64,000 nucleotides of DNA, from contig JAHBMJ010001638.1 of the NCBI GenBank assembly GCA_018398765.1, positions 1 through 64,000 of the forward strand, in the 5' to 3' direction. The position numbers were made by a program, and so were the translations under genes. Of the stretch, positions 24,463 to 36,427 are shown in pieces. Source of the DNA: Chromera velia. Lineage: Eukaryota > Sar > Chromeraceae. Each line of letters opens with the position of its first letter. Within the stretch, counting starts at the first letter, position 1. The notes below the pieces were generated by a model, which worked only from the letters and a program-made list of their open reading frames with translations, had not been told where the DNA came from and made no database searches.

Positions 24463-24920
24463 TCACTGGCCAAAGAGACCTGTGAACCATCCCCCAGTGC
24501 TCACACCCCTCTCCTGCGCTTGCTGAGGCTGGGGATACCCCTGCTGACCGTACCCATAGGCCTGCTGGGAGCCGTATCCTCCGAACTGTTGTGTCTGGCT
24601 CATGGGGGGCTGGGCCATGGGCTGCATCGTTCCCATCTGTCCTCCCATCTGTCCTCCCATCTGTCCGCCCATCTGGCCACCCATCTGTCCGCCCATCTGT
24701 CCACCCATTTGGCTGCCCATTGTGCCCATCTGTCCTTGCTGCTGCTGAACGCCCTGCGCTCCCCAGAGAGAATAGGTGAGGGTTCTCTCCCGAGCCTGGG
24801 AGACCTGGTCCCTCCCGTGGTGGGCGTACACCCAGTCAGCGCCCTTCTTTCGGTGTCGCGCGTCTGCACACACACACACACACGTATACATATACATACG
24901 TATAAATGTATGCAGAACAG

Positions 24921-24961
<41 letters not shown>

Positions 24962-25754
24962 TGAGAGAGCTCAACTACCGCCCCCCTCACACGGACCCCA
25001 CCAACCCACCAGAAAGACGCATGTGCGCAGTACCCGCTGTGAATGCACGCAAACCGGGGCGGCAGGCGTAGGCAGCTTCCGTACACTTCTGTTGGGATGT
25101 GTTGATGTGTTGCTTGGGTAGGTCCCTGTCGTGGAAAGAATGTTCGCATTGAGTGACTGATCAGGTTGACGTCTTTTGAAACAAATAAGAAAGACACACG
25201 AAAATCCAGAAATAAAGCAGGTCGACTGACTGACTGATCAGGTTCACAAGAGAGTCCATGTTGTTGTTGTACTGATGAGTGTTCGTGCCTCCCACACACA
25301 GACATGTCTTCTTCGTGCTGAACGTGCGCATGTCGGGCACCTCCTCCTCGCAGAACTGGCAGGTCGTGTATGCCTCTGCGCAACTGCAGAAAGAAAACAT
25401 ACATTTTTTCTGCGTGCATGTGTATATGGTGCGTGCGGAAAAAATCAAGGAAAGCGGTCGCTGCGTTCAAATGTATGGTAACGAAGACTGATGAATAGAA
25501 AGACATGATGGAGAGAGAGTGCTTGAAAAAACATCTCGTCCGTATGTATCAATGCCCGAGGGATCTACGCACAGGCAGGAAGGCCGTTGCACACAGAAAA
25601 GTCACTTGATGATCAAGAAACGATCAGCTGAGCATGCCACTTTCCGATCGCGCCTCCTTTGTGTATGCGGCACTGCTTGAGAGTCCCTGGATCCTTTTGC
25701 GTCTCTCAGGTGCCGATGTTCGACAGACAGACAGACAGACAGACAGACAGAGAG

Positions 25755-25796
<42 letters not shown>

Positions 25797-26196
25797 GGAG
25801 GGGGGGAGGGGGGGGAGAGAGACATGCCACCCACGTACTTGTAGCACATGGAGGTAATCAGGTGGTCCTTCTCGACATCCCAGTACACATTGGTTGTCTG
25901 CTTCATGCCGAGGTCAATTCTGCATCAATACGTCATTCAAAATGAAGTGAAGACGGTCAGGGAGGCCATGGGAGGTAACACATACAGACGAAGAAAGAAA
26001 GGCAATGAGGCCGCATGCATGTTCGCCGTGATGAGGTGTTCCGCCGGAACAGTATTCTGGTCAGAAGAAAAGAGAACACCAAAGAAATGAATGGAGAGGG
26101 ATGGAGCGCGGCATTTTTTAAAAAAAGAGGGAAGCGATTGGAAGGGGGGCCTTCCTTCCTTCCTTCCTTCCTTCCTTTCGTCCCTCTCTTTCTTTC

Positions 26197-26235
<39 letters not shown>

Positions 26236-27521
26236 GACCTTGTCGACTGTCCAACGACCTTCTCGTTGATTCTGACGACGGGAATCTGGACCAGCTGGGA
26301 CTTGCACCCGGCACACGCACAGGTGCGGGTGTTGTTGTGGTAAGGCCCTGTGCTCAGCTCTGAGAAGACAACATGGGTGCCCAGGAGCTCTGCAGGCATG
26401 CGCAAGAGGAACGATTCAAAGGGGAGACTCGTTTACGTGGCCGGATTTATTGAGCATCTTTTTGTGCGTGAAGTGAGAAGAGAAGATTGGTACACGCTTG
26501 GAAGAATAGGAGGGGGAAGGACCAGTGGGAGTGTCAGATAAAGCCTCAAGAGCCAATGTGTCGATTCTTTTGTCTGTCCAGGAAACACAAGAAACGCGAG
26601 GGCAAGGTCCCAGAATCAGGCTCTGAGCAATCTTTGGGTGTGTACATCCTTGGCTTGGTGTGCTTAGTTGCATGATCCCTCAATACAACTCTCCGTCAAG
26701 AGCCCATTTCGAATCCCCTTGCCTGACACCCCCCCGCGCAATATATGGGATGACTGACCCTCCTTTGCACTGGGGGTGAAGGTAGCATTGCACTGGTTGC
26801 ACAGGGGCAGGGGGACGTCCTGGGGGTTGAGGGCCATGATCACCACCTGGCCAACAGAGTGCTTGCAGGAGCGGCAGGTGCGCCCTCCGCAGATGTTGGT
26901 GACGCACGTTGGCTGGGCCAGGAGTTGCTCGTGGCACTTCTCACAGCAGTAGAGCTGCTTGATCAATCCATCTGCAAGTAGCAGGGAATCGATATTGAGG
27001 GGAGTGAAGCGTTGGACAAGGTAAGGCAAGGCGCCTCTTAAATCCCTTGGGGCCGAACGAGAGGGGAAGTCTTGGTGGAAAGCGTGTGACGTTTAAGAGG
27101 TGCATGGTGCCGGCCAGATTCAGACGATCAACAAAAAGAAGCAAAAGACGTTTCAGAGCTTGCCAGAATAGAGGGGTCGAGAAGTCGGATGCTCAAAAGA
27201 TGCTATGCCGAAGGTCAGGCAGGAGAAGCCTTGCTCTTCATGAGGATGGATCGATACGTGAGACCACACAGAATTAAGCTTCCTTGTTTGGAGCTGTGAG
27301 CAAGCGAAAGCCTCCCTTGAGTTCAGTGTGAGCAAGTGAGCGAGCAAGTGTTTGCAACAGTGGGGGCGGAGTGGTTTGTTCGCCGGAACAGCAAGACGCA
27401 GGCAGATCCAGACTATTGGGTGAGTAGACAGAAGCACGGAGGCACAGAGAAAATGACTCGTGAACCTACCGCCGGTTGGCTTGGTGGCTTGCTGTTGGGT
27501 ATTGCCTTGTGTGTTCCCCAT
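24463..27521 (-). CDS. N-myristoylation-type Cys-rich protein with Q-M-G-G repeat tail
   Basis: Seven exons in consistent phase: 27521-27470, 26971-26759, 26389-26239, 25919-25839, 25383-25235, 25125-25087, 24863-24463 (1086 nt, 361 residues). The product starts MGNTQGNTQQQ; Gly2 with a small polar residue at position 6 is a plausible N-myristoylation signal, so membrane attachment is inferred. The first half holds paired cysteines typical of treble-clef or ribbon zinc sites: CCEKC, CGGRTCRSC, CNQC, CACAGC, then CYNC and CQFC. The last exon carries about six GGQM units, then a Gln/Tyr/Gly-rich stretch and ends GWFTGLFGQ. No catalytic motif was seen. The family is not recognised; a membrane-bound zinc-binding scaffold is the most I would say. 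It shares an intergenic promoter with the kinase gene at 28169. Confidence 0.85.
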
Positions 27522-28168
27522 TGTCTTGTCCTGTGAGAGCCTGACGGTGCTCTAGTTCTTGTCTGCGGGTGGACTGAAGGCTCTTTGGGACAGTGGAAGT
27601 GTCAATGGCAAATCGTGCAGAGTTGATTTGTATCTTTCAGTGATGAGTCGGTATCTTGCGTCCCGCGATGTGTGAGAAATACAAGGATGCCAATACACTC
27701 TGCAACTCAAAATCGAGAAGAAACAACAAGAAGAAACAGCAAAGCATGTGTACGTTCAGATGGCAGGCGTGCAGAGAGGATCGATGCTTTCGATTCTGTA
27801 TCGAAAAAAAAAAATATATATATCGATATATTGATTTTTGCATGTATGCGCGCGGCGATTTGTTTCGCCTCGGGGCCGACATGCATGCATGCATTGGAAT
27901 TAATATACCGATACAGAAAAAAAAGGAGTTTGAAAAAATAGCCGATTAATTCAGTTTGCATATATATCGATGCATGTATATATATACTGTTGCTTAATTG
28001 GTCTATATATATATATAGCGACACGCACTTCTCCCTTGCGAATGGCTTGATCATTCTCGATTTCTGACATTGTCTTCAATAGAAAGCAGCCTCCCTCTTG
28101 TCGTCGTGCCTTCGCAGGAGCAGCAATAAAAGAACTCTCAAAATACTGGTTCCCATGCGTGAAGCCTG
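27522..28168. promoter_or_regulatory. Divergent promoter between zinc protein and kinase genes
   Basis: Contains ATATATATAT runs at about 27815-27832 and 27960-28017 and a GACATGCATGCATGCATTGG block near 27881, all between two divergently transcribed ATGs. TGCATGC is a known promoter motif in apicomplexan relatives (ApiAP2 targets), so a regulatory role is inferred by analogy. Confidence 0.5.
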
Positions 28169-30543
28169 ATGAGTGCCTCTTCTCTGCATCAGTCGACCCG
28201 ACGATCGAAGCCAAGCGGGCATCACGGTGCAAACGGAAGCTGCAGGTGGTTTCTTCTTGTTCTACCGTTGTGGAAAGGGGCTGATGCCCTGCAGGAGTCC
28301 AGTAAGGCTTCCTCGACGTTCTCTCGCCATGCATGCATCGATCCCGAATTCTCTGCCGATCTTCAATTTGAACCCTCAACAGTTGTCGGTCCGGTCGCAG
28401 CACTTGAAAGGACCAACGCTGCTGCTGAAGAGGTCGACTTGCCCTCTTTCATGCTCCCTCGGGAGTATGCTTTTGTAAATAGCGCGCTTCCATCGTCACA
28501 CTGGGACTATGAAAAAATGGAAATTACATATTCTGACCTTAATGAGTTTGACTTTGGTGAAAAGCTCGGAGGAGGGCAGTACAGTGAAGTTTATGAAGCA
28601 CGGAGGATGGATCAAGCTGGATGGCAAGAGAAAGACTTTGAGTTTGCGGTAAAACTTCTCAAACACACGAAGAAAGAGAAGATCCAACGTGAGGTTCGAG
28701 TCATGGAGGCATTGTGCGGAGGGCCGCACATTCTGCCGTTGATGGGAGTGATGCGAGACGAGGAGGGCAGAGAGAGCGATCACAATCAATCTGTTCCTGG
28801 GAATAGAACTGTTGGATTGGCCTTCAGGAAGGCCGCCAGCCAGAATTGGAAAAAGCTCTACCCCCAATTCGGGTTGGATGACATCCGCTTGTACGGCCAC
28901 AAAATCCTCACGACTTTGGACTTTGCACACAGAAGAGGTCCGTGAAGGCGCAGTGTGGGAACCTGTATGCACGCATGTGAGGTGCAAGCAATTAATCTCG
29001 ATGCAAGAGGAAACTGCCTGTCTCAACTACGACCTAGACGTCTCTATGACTTCTGGCCTGTTTCCCGGTTGATCTCGAGACAAGATCGAAGGCATTGCCA
29101 ACTGGATAATTCAACTGATTGATGCACGAATAGACGCCCAATCTATTTGCATTATTTATCGCAGGAATTATTCACAGGGACATCAAACCGCACAACGTTC
29201 TGATTGATCATCCCAACAAGCGCCTGTTTGTGATCGACTGGGGCCTCGCTGAGTTCTTCCTTCCAGGACGAACTATGAGCTCCCGCGTCTGCTCGAAACA
29301 CTACAAGGCCCCCGAACTTCTTCTGAAAGAGAACAGATACCATTACGCGATCGACTCCTTCGCGTTTGGCTGCTGGCTCGCTGGTCAGTGCGAATAAAGG
29401 ATTTCATAGGGGCATCAGAAGTCCAATAAAGATTGCTTTTTTCTCTCGTCACTTTGTACTTCGCCATTCCTTACAAGTTCCACATTCGCCGTTTGAGTGA
29501 GAGTCAGTATTGGGAATCAGTTTGGTGTGAATCAGTATTGAGAACAGCAGGCTGACATGTCAAAGAGAACTAACTGCAGTATTCCATCTCCATGTGCGCT
29601 GGGCGAGGCATTTTCTCTCTGGGCCGCGAAAGGAGGGACGGAGAAACAGTGCTTCTGCTGGCAGGAAAGCAGATATATTGCAGCCTTTTTGTGCGCCCTT
29701 TGCACTTGATTAAAAACACACGTGCACACACAGTGGAAAACAGATATATTGCAGCCGTTTTGTGCGCATTTTGCACTTGATTAACAACACGCATGCACAC
29801 ACAGTGGAAAACAGATATATTGCAGCCTTTTTGTGCGCCTTTTGCACTCGATTAACAGCACGCATGCACACACACTGGAAAACAGATATATTGCAGCCTT
29901 TTTGTGCGCCTTTTGCAGTCGATTAACAGCACGCATGCACACACACTGGAAAACAGATATATTGCAGCCTTTTTGTGCGCCTTTTGCACTTGATTAACAA
30001 CACGCATGCACACACAGATTCATTAATTCGTGCGACCGGGGACAAAAAGTTGAAGCAAGCCAGGATAGAAAACCGTGTTTTTCCCTGTCTGAAAGCCTCG
30101 ATCGATCTCTGCGTGCGTACTTGCAGGAGCTGCGTTCGACCTCTTCCCCTTCTTTGACGGTCGGGACCCCGAAGAGCAGGTTATGCGCATCGCGGAGGTC
30201 GGTCGTCTGGTGCGTGCGTGCGTGCGTGCGTGCGTGCGTAGGTAGTCGGTTGGGTGGGTGGGTCCCCTGGTCAATTGGTAGTTGCATATTTGCGGTCACA
30301 AAGGCAGTTCGAGATTGGGAGTTCGTGATTCCTCCCTCCCTCCTCTCTCCTGTTTTTGCTTTCTCTTTCTCCCTCTTTTCGAAAATCGGAACAGAAGGAG
30401 AATGTTCCTAGCTCGGCAGATTGATGATCGAATGAGAGGAAGACACAGAAAGAGAGAGAGAGAGTGAGGGAGACAGAGAGAGTGGAAAGGTGTCCCCGTG
30501 AGGCAATTTCTTTTTTTGGGTAGTGGTTTCAAATTCAGTTGCG

Positions 30544-30596
<53 letters not shown>

Positions 30597-30608
30597 CTCC
30601 CTCCCTCC

Positions 30609-30670
<62 letters not shown>

Positions 30671-30715
30671 CTGTGTCTGTGTCTGTCTCTGTCTCTGTCT
30701 CTGTCTCTGTCTCTG

Positions 30716-30783
<68 letters not shown>

Positions 30784-31959
30784 TGAAGTGACATGAGAGA
30801 ATGGCGAGCTATTGTATCACGTGAAACCGTTGCGATGAAAAACCGATTAGTCATACTGATTGCCTGGCGTCCATGCAGAATGCGGCAAGACTGACGGAGA
30901 TGTGCAAAGAGAGGGAGAGTTCAAAACAGCTAGTGCGTTTGTTCCAGGCATGCCTACGTTGAATCGCCATTTCCTTTTGCTCTGCAGATGAGAGGCACAG
31001 CGGAGTTGGAGGCCTTCGCGCATCGATACAATCTGGAGCTCCCAAGCTCTGTCCGGGAATTTATTGCGCAGAATTCCGCAGTGGACCCTCTGCCCTGGTC
31101 GACTCTAGTGGACTCCGACAACGAACACCGGACGTCTGATGAGCTGTTTGACCTCCTCGATGGACTTTTGGCATGGGACCCGGAGGAGCGGCTTCTACCG
31201 TTTGAGGCCCTGATGCATCCTTTCTTTGCGCCTCTGCAGGAGACGGAGGACACAAATGGAAACTGGTCCCCTATGAAAAAGAGAAGCGAAGGCTTATGGG
31301 GGGTGGAGGAGGAGGAGGACACATCATGGATGGCGCTCACTGGCACGACGCTGACGAGCACTAGCACCCCCCCTCCTTCCACTTCGGGACCCCTGGAGCG
31401 TCCCCGTGAGTCTTTACCTCTTTCTAGTCCGAGTTTGTTGAAGGGGGGGGGGAGAGGGAGGAGACCGGGGGGGAGTGGCTCAGAGGAATCCTCGTCGCAA
31501 CTGTTTTCTGCTGGGTCTTTTGAAAGCATCAACGGGCGGGACGGGCAGGAAAGTGTAGGGAGAGAAGAGGAGACTGATGGGTCGAGTCGGGTTGGTGGGC
31601 AAGGGTTGACTGGGTGGGAAGAAGAACTCGAAAGGGGGCCACTATGGCAAGGGACAGGCAACGAACCGGCCGCCAGTTGGTCCGTTCTGTTTCAGCACGC
31701 AGGAGGGTCCTCTTCCTCTACCGCTGCTTCAGAGTCTTCCAAGACCCTCCCTTCTTCATTTTCTCCGGAGAGAAGACGTAGGGAGGGGGGGGAGCTGAAG
31801 GAAGGCAGTGGGAACAGAGCGGCGGAGAACTCTAAATGGGGATTCGGGCATAAAATTCAAGAACTGCAAGGGGGAAGTATAAAAGTGAGAGCTCCTGACC
31901 CGGTCCTCCTCTCAATTCCTGTACCAAAAACAGAAATTCTCACAGAATTTATCGCTTGA
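28169..31959 (+). CDS. CK2-alpha-like protein kinase, divergent, with long C-terminal tail
   Basis: Exons 28169-28937, 29165-29383, 30127-30197, 30988-31959, all phase-consistent. CK2 alpha phosphorylates acidic Ser/Thr sites. Family signatures: [10 protein letters not shown] and HWDYE before the kinase fold, Gly loop [11 protein letters not shown], catalytic Lys in [30 protein letters not shown] in [19 protein letters not shown] and [18 protein letters not shown]. Differences from canonical CK2: the Lys-rich cluster is weaker, the hinge reads LAFRKA where CK2 has LIFEYV, a short insertion precedes it, and the activation-segment motif is APE rather than GPE. A tail of about 230 Ser/Gly/Glu-rich residues follows the kinase domain. 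The N-terminal 90 residues include a hydrophobic WFLLVLPLW segment; the start at 28169 is the first ATG but is uncertain. Confidence 0.88.
29671..30016 (+). repeat. 71 bp minisatellite, about five copies, in kinase intron 2
   Basis: AGATATATTGCAGCC recurs at 29671, 29742, 29813, 29884 and 29955. Each unit contains TTGATTAACA or GATTAACAGCA and ATATTGCAG, resembling a branch site and a 3' splice site, but the used acceptor is outside the array at 30126. Confidence 0.95.
30544..30782 (+). repeat. Compound (CT)n/(GT)n/(GTCTCT)n tract
   Basis: Alternating CT, GT and GTCTCT blocks fill about 240 bp of the kinase intron before the last exon. Confidence 0.95.
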
Positions 31960-32859
31960 TGATCGTTTGAAAATAAACTTTGAAAAAGAATGAAAAAGGG
32001 ATTCGATTTCAATCCAGCTTTTTGAGTGTTAAAACTTTTATTGTTTTTCATCTGAAATTCATCATCGTAGTACAAAACTTTGTGTTAAAATCACTTTATG
32101 TCAATTAATATCAATATCATTTTATTATGCTTATTATCCTTACCATGTGTCATTCTATTATGCCATCGCATTATTCTATGTTATTGTAAAAGATTTGTCA
32201 TCGGTCTATAGTGAAGCTTTCGACGTTTAATATAAGTTAGCTAGTTAAACAGTCAATACAAGTAACTAGTATACTAGTAAGTTAAATTAATGAACTATTG
32301 TTTTATAACTTGCAAGTCAAAAATATGATGATTGAGGTTTTTGTTATGCATGCCGCGTCCCCGTGTATGAGGGGCAGATCTAGCCTAGTCTGTCAAAATG
32401 CATGTCGTTTAATTTATCTTAGAAATGTGGCTAGAAATGTGGGCTAAATTCTCAAGGAATTTAGTTGGATTTATGTTTTTTGTTGAATTTTTCAGGGGAT
32501 TTTAATAGAATTTCCAGTAGAATCAACTCCTTTACATTTTTATAGGTTTCATTGAATTTCATAACTTCCAGAGGCTTATTTTTTGCATGCGATCTAGAAA
32601 GAGTTAGGAGCTCAAATTGGTAGTGCTTATAGAACTATATAAATCTATATAACATAAATAATAATCGAGGTTTTCATTTTATATAAAGATAACATAAATT
32701 AAGGGGATATGTATCATGAGGTTACATCATCCGAGTCCTCAAATCAAAGTGTCCCTCTCTCTTCTCTTCTTTTCTCTTCTCTTCTCTTCTTATATATATC
32801 TCCTTTTCTCTTAATCTAGCTCTCTCTGACATACAAATGCAGGGAATTACATTGAAATA
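31960..32859. other. AT-rich intergenic block
   Basis: The composition change begins at the kinase stop codon. It contains ATTATTAT and CTAG words and a TTCTCTTC run near 32765-32790. No ORF or RNA gene was recognised. It runs up to the target duplication of the LTR element. Confidence 0.7.
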
Positions 32860-32864
32860 AATAT

Positions 32865-33093
32865 AGTCGCTTGGTGTAAAGCATGATTAAAGTGAGCCTA
32901 GAGTTTGAGGTGAGCGGCATGATTGACTATGGATTTATTCATGCATATATCTAGAAATATAGGAAACGGCTCGGTCCTGATAAGCGTCTAAGAATGAACT
33001 GATGTGTGGTTGAATGTGATTTGAGTCCATACTTATGTATGCTCTGTCACCGGTCTCTTTGACCACGGCATAGACCCAAAAACCCCGTTCACT
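32865..33093 (+). repeat. 5' LTR of the Copia fossil
   Basis: Same 229 bp length as the 3' copy; preceded by the target duplication AATAT. Confidence 0.9.
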
Positions 33094-34858
33094 GCGGTTA
33101 ATTCAGTCGTAGAAAGGTGTTCCATCAAGGAGTAGTCCTTGTTTTTCTGTATGAAACCGTTTTGAAGCTTCTTTTATCCTTTTCCCATGGATACAACACA
33201 AGTCGTTCCAGTTACCCCTGTTATTCTTCCCCAGCTCTTTAAGTATTCCAAAGTAGAGGACTGGTTGCAAGATGTCCGCTTCTGGGCAGAAGACACAGCA
33301 AGTCTTAATACCCTGAAAGGCATATACACGACTCTAAGGAATGCCGCTCTGGGGAACAACGCCATGAGAGATCGGCTGTTGAAGATTCGCAAAAGTAACC
33401 CAGTCCCTACCATCTCCGCCGCTGATGCCAAAGACGAAGCAAAAGCCTTGAAGTATGATGAAGACCTCCGATAGTGGGTGATCCAGACCCTCATCCCTGA
33501 GATGCAAAGCCGTAAAAGGGTGAGAGAAACAAAAAAAAATAACAGGGTGATGATGGGAATCTTGTGGTTCCCCTCTCTTGCAAACAGGGGATACTCGATC
33601 TTCTCCAACATGATGCTGTTTTCATAGCTCCTCGAATCTAGTCCTCGAATTTGCCTCCCACATCCAGCTCCCAGCATCTCCAGCCAGGGGGGGTGTTATT
33701 GAATTTCGCTAAAGAAAGCAATGTATGGACTTAAAGATACGCCGAGAATGTTCATTTCTTGGCTAAAGACGAAGCTGCAGGCTCTTTTCTTCTTTAAAAT
33801 TGCAGAGTCTATTCTTGTCTGCCTTTCTTCTCGCGTCCCTCCTTCTCCTCAGGTAGAAAAAGTCATCACTGACGTGATGATGATGCCTGTCGAGAGCGTA
33901 ATATAAATGTATGTCGATGATTTGATTTGTTTTGCCAGAGATGCCAGAAAGATATTGAAGGAAGTGACTGAGGCAGTTGAGTCAGATGAGGTAGGTGAAG
34001 TGACAGACAGGCCAGTGAAGTGTGTGGGAATGGAGTTGTCGCATGACAGGGAAGGGGGGGAGATTAGACAGAGTCAGAGGTCGTATCTCAATCCAGAGAA
34101 GATCTTTCCAGGAAAGAAAGGTTCGAAAAGTCTAGACAAAGCAGACTTTACTCAGTCATAGCCAGAAGAAATAGACATGAAGTATGAGGCTGTGTATCGT
34201 GCTCTTTTGGGCATGCTTGGCTGAATGACGAGAACGAGGTAGGATCTTGTGTTTGCATTTTTTCAGCTTGCTAAATGGTCTTCCTGTCCCTCTGTTCACA
34301 TCTTTTGGACTCTGTGCACTGTGTTGTGGATTGCTATTGCAGAAGCGAGGGACTTGGTTTTTCATGTAGTCAGAAATCCAGAAATACGCTTGTGGGTAGA
34401 TGCAGCATACGATGATCGAGTGTATGAATCGTGAAGTGGTTTCATTATTCAGCTTGTAGATCATTCGTGGGACTTTTCAGTCAGATGGAACATGCTTGAT
34501 TGGGCTTCTCACAGAGAGAAGCGGCTAGTTCGTTCGACTGCAGGAGCTGAACTATTGGCTCTTATTCATAATATTGTTTGTGTTCCTTTTCTGTTACAAA
34601 ATGCTCATCTCCTCTTTTTAGATATGCCCTTTAGAATCATGACTGATTCAGCTGCTTTGGTGGATCAGTTGAAGAGTAGAAAGTGTCAGAAGGAGCCTAC
34701 CTTGCAGGGAAGACTCAATTTCATGCTTCAAGAAATTCGCCTTCTCAAGGCAACGTTCGAGGACGTTGAGGGGGAGAGGCAGCTTGCTGATTGCCTGACT
34801 AAGTGGCGTCATTCGTCAATTGCGTGGCCATGTCATCCTTAAGAAAGCTTAGGGGGGG

Positions 34859-35087
34859 AGTCGCTTGGTGTAGAGCATGATTAAAGTGAGCCTAGAGTTT
34901 GAGGTGAGCGGCATGATTGACTATGGATTTATTCATGCATATATCTAGAAATATAGGAAACGGCTCGGTCCTAATGAGTGTCTAAGAATGAACTGATGTG
35001 TGGTTGAATATGATTTGAGTCCATACTTATGTATGCTCTGTCACTGGTCTCTTTAACCATGGCATAGACCCGAAAACCCCATTTACT
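34859..35087 (+). repeat. 3' LTR of the Copia fossil
   Basis: Preceded by a G-rich polypurine tract and followed by AATAT. Confidence 0.9.
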
Positions 35088-35092
35088 AATAT

Positions 35093-35902
35093 TAATACAA
35101 ATAACATACAAAGACTGTTTTTCGTATAGGACCCGCCTGACACGGGCAAGTGCCGGCATGCTAGGGGCTGATGATTGTCTGGCCGAAGCCCTGCAATGTT
35201 AGGTAGTTTTTCATCCGCAGACTGGACTGGCTTCTCCCTTGCAATGATTCCACCGGGGCTAATGCGTGCGTCAATTAAATTCCGCAAGCGTGCGTCCCCA
35301 ACCTGCTCCATTTTCAAGCTATGTACTCTTCATGAGGTTCGACCGCATATAATTGCTGATCGAAGGCGATATTTTGCTGTCACAGCTAGACGCGTGCACA
35401 CTGCATGCGCTCTCATCGGGTCTCTGACTCTCTGCAAAAATTTGAGGGAAGCGCTCAAAAAAGAAGAGCTTCGAGGAATCTCACTAGACAGTCAGATACA
35501 CTTCAGAAACGGTACATTACTGGGTTCTTCCAGCCGCGATAGGCTGGTAGGTCATTCTCACTCTCTCTTCTGACATGCCTGGTTCGCCCACACCGTGCAT
35601 CCGGGCAGAGCATCGGGCTCTGTTGGACGAAGCAGCCTTCTCTCCTACAAGATGTCTGATTGTGATCAACGTCAACGTCATGTGATGGTTCATCACTGCA
35701 AAAGACGCCTCTCCTTCAGGAAGACAGGAAACTTTGGAGGCCAGAAAGTGTTGCAAAGGTCAGGCGTTTAGTCAAGGCCCTTTGTGTACGGAAGTTCGTA
35801 TGCTCGTTGTGCCCGCGTTTCTGAGCCCATGCTTGGCCCTTCAACTCTCTTCTTGTCGCCGGCCTCCCCAAAGCGGTCTCGCAAGCACTTGTCACAACCG
35901 GC
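35093..35902. other. Possible 5' exons of the ankyrin gene
   Basis: A plus-strand open frame from about 35175 ends at a good donor (CTG|GTAGGT at 35547), and 35720-35758 is bounded by TTCAG and GTCAGG. Neither joins the ankyrin exon at 36047 in phase by any path I found, so they remain candidates only. Confidence 0.3.
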
Positions 35903-36390
35903 ATGCTCCTCCTCCCTAGCTCTTACCCTCCTTCACGCCCTCGTTGCGACGTTTGCAGTGAGTGGTTTGAAGCAGCGGCAAAAGGCGACAAGGGGACTCT
36001 CAAATTAGCAGCTGACACATGGCCAACCATTGCAAATGCTGAAGATGGTGAGTTTCAGGGCGAGCGAGTAAATAACCAGAATGCTGCTTTTGAGTGGAGG
36101 GGGGGTCGGTGGGAACATGCAGGGTTTCCCCCCGTTCGTCCGTGCACATTTGCGATCCGGATGAAGTGTTTTGTCTCTGTTGACACTTTTCGTAGGTGTT
36201 CTGTTACGTGTTTCCTGTCCATCGTGTGAGCCGTTTTGTGTGTATGTCTCATATGCTGCGTGCTTTCAACTCCGCATATACAAGGCTTATGCGTTTCTCT
36301 AAACCTGCACGTGTGTCTGCCTCCTCTGCTTTCTCTCCTGCTCTCCCTCCCCCCCCCCACCCTCTCTCTCTCTCTCGCTCGCTCTGCGCA

Positions 36391-36427
<37 letters not shown>

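Larger units (their letters stand above)
32865..35087 (+). mobile_element. Fossil Copia-type LTR retroelement, broken
   Basis: Two 229 bp long terminal repeats (32865-33093 and 34859-35087) differ at about 5% of positions, indicating an old but not ancient insertion. They begin AGTCGC and end ACT, and AATAT flanks both sides as a 5 bp target duplication. A G-rich polypurine tract sits immediately before the 3' repeat. Remnants between them are a gag-like part, a Copia reverse transcriptase part (YGLKDTPR and YVDD motifs) and an RNase H part near the 3' end. The interior is about 1.8 kb, far shorter than an intact Copia element, and is interrupted several times. It is a non-functional fossil. 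Confidence 0.9.

Noticed and set aside
24322-25071. Plus-strand frame with repeated HLSSHLSAHL
   Set aside because: Antisense of the GGQM-coding repeat of the minus-strand zinc protein gene, whose seven exons agree in phase.
29671-30016. CRISPR-like array
   Set aside because: The 71 bp units abut one another with no spacers.
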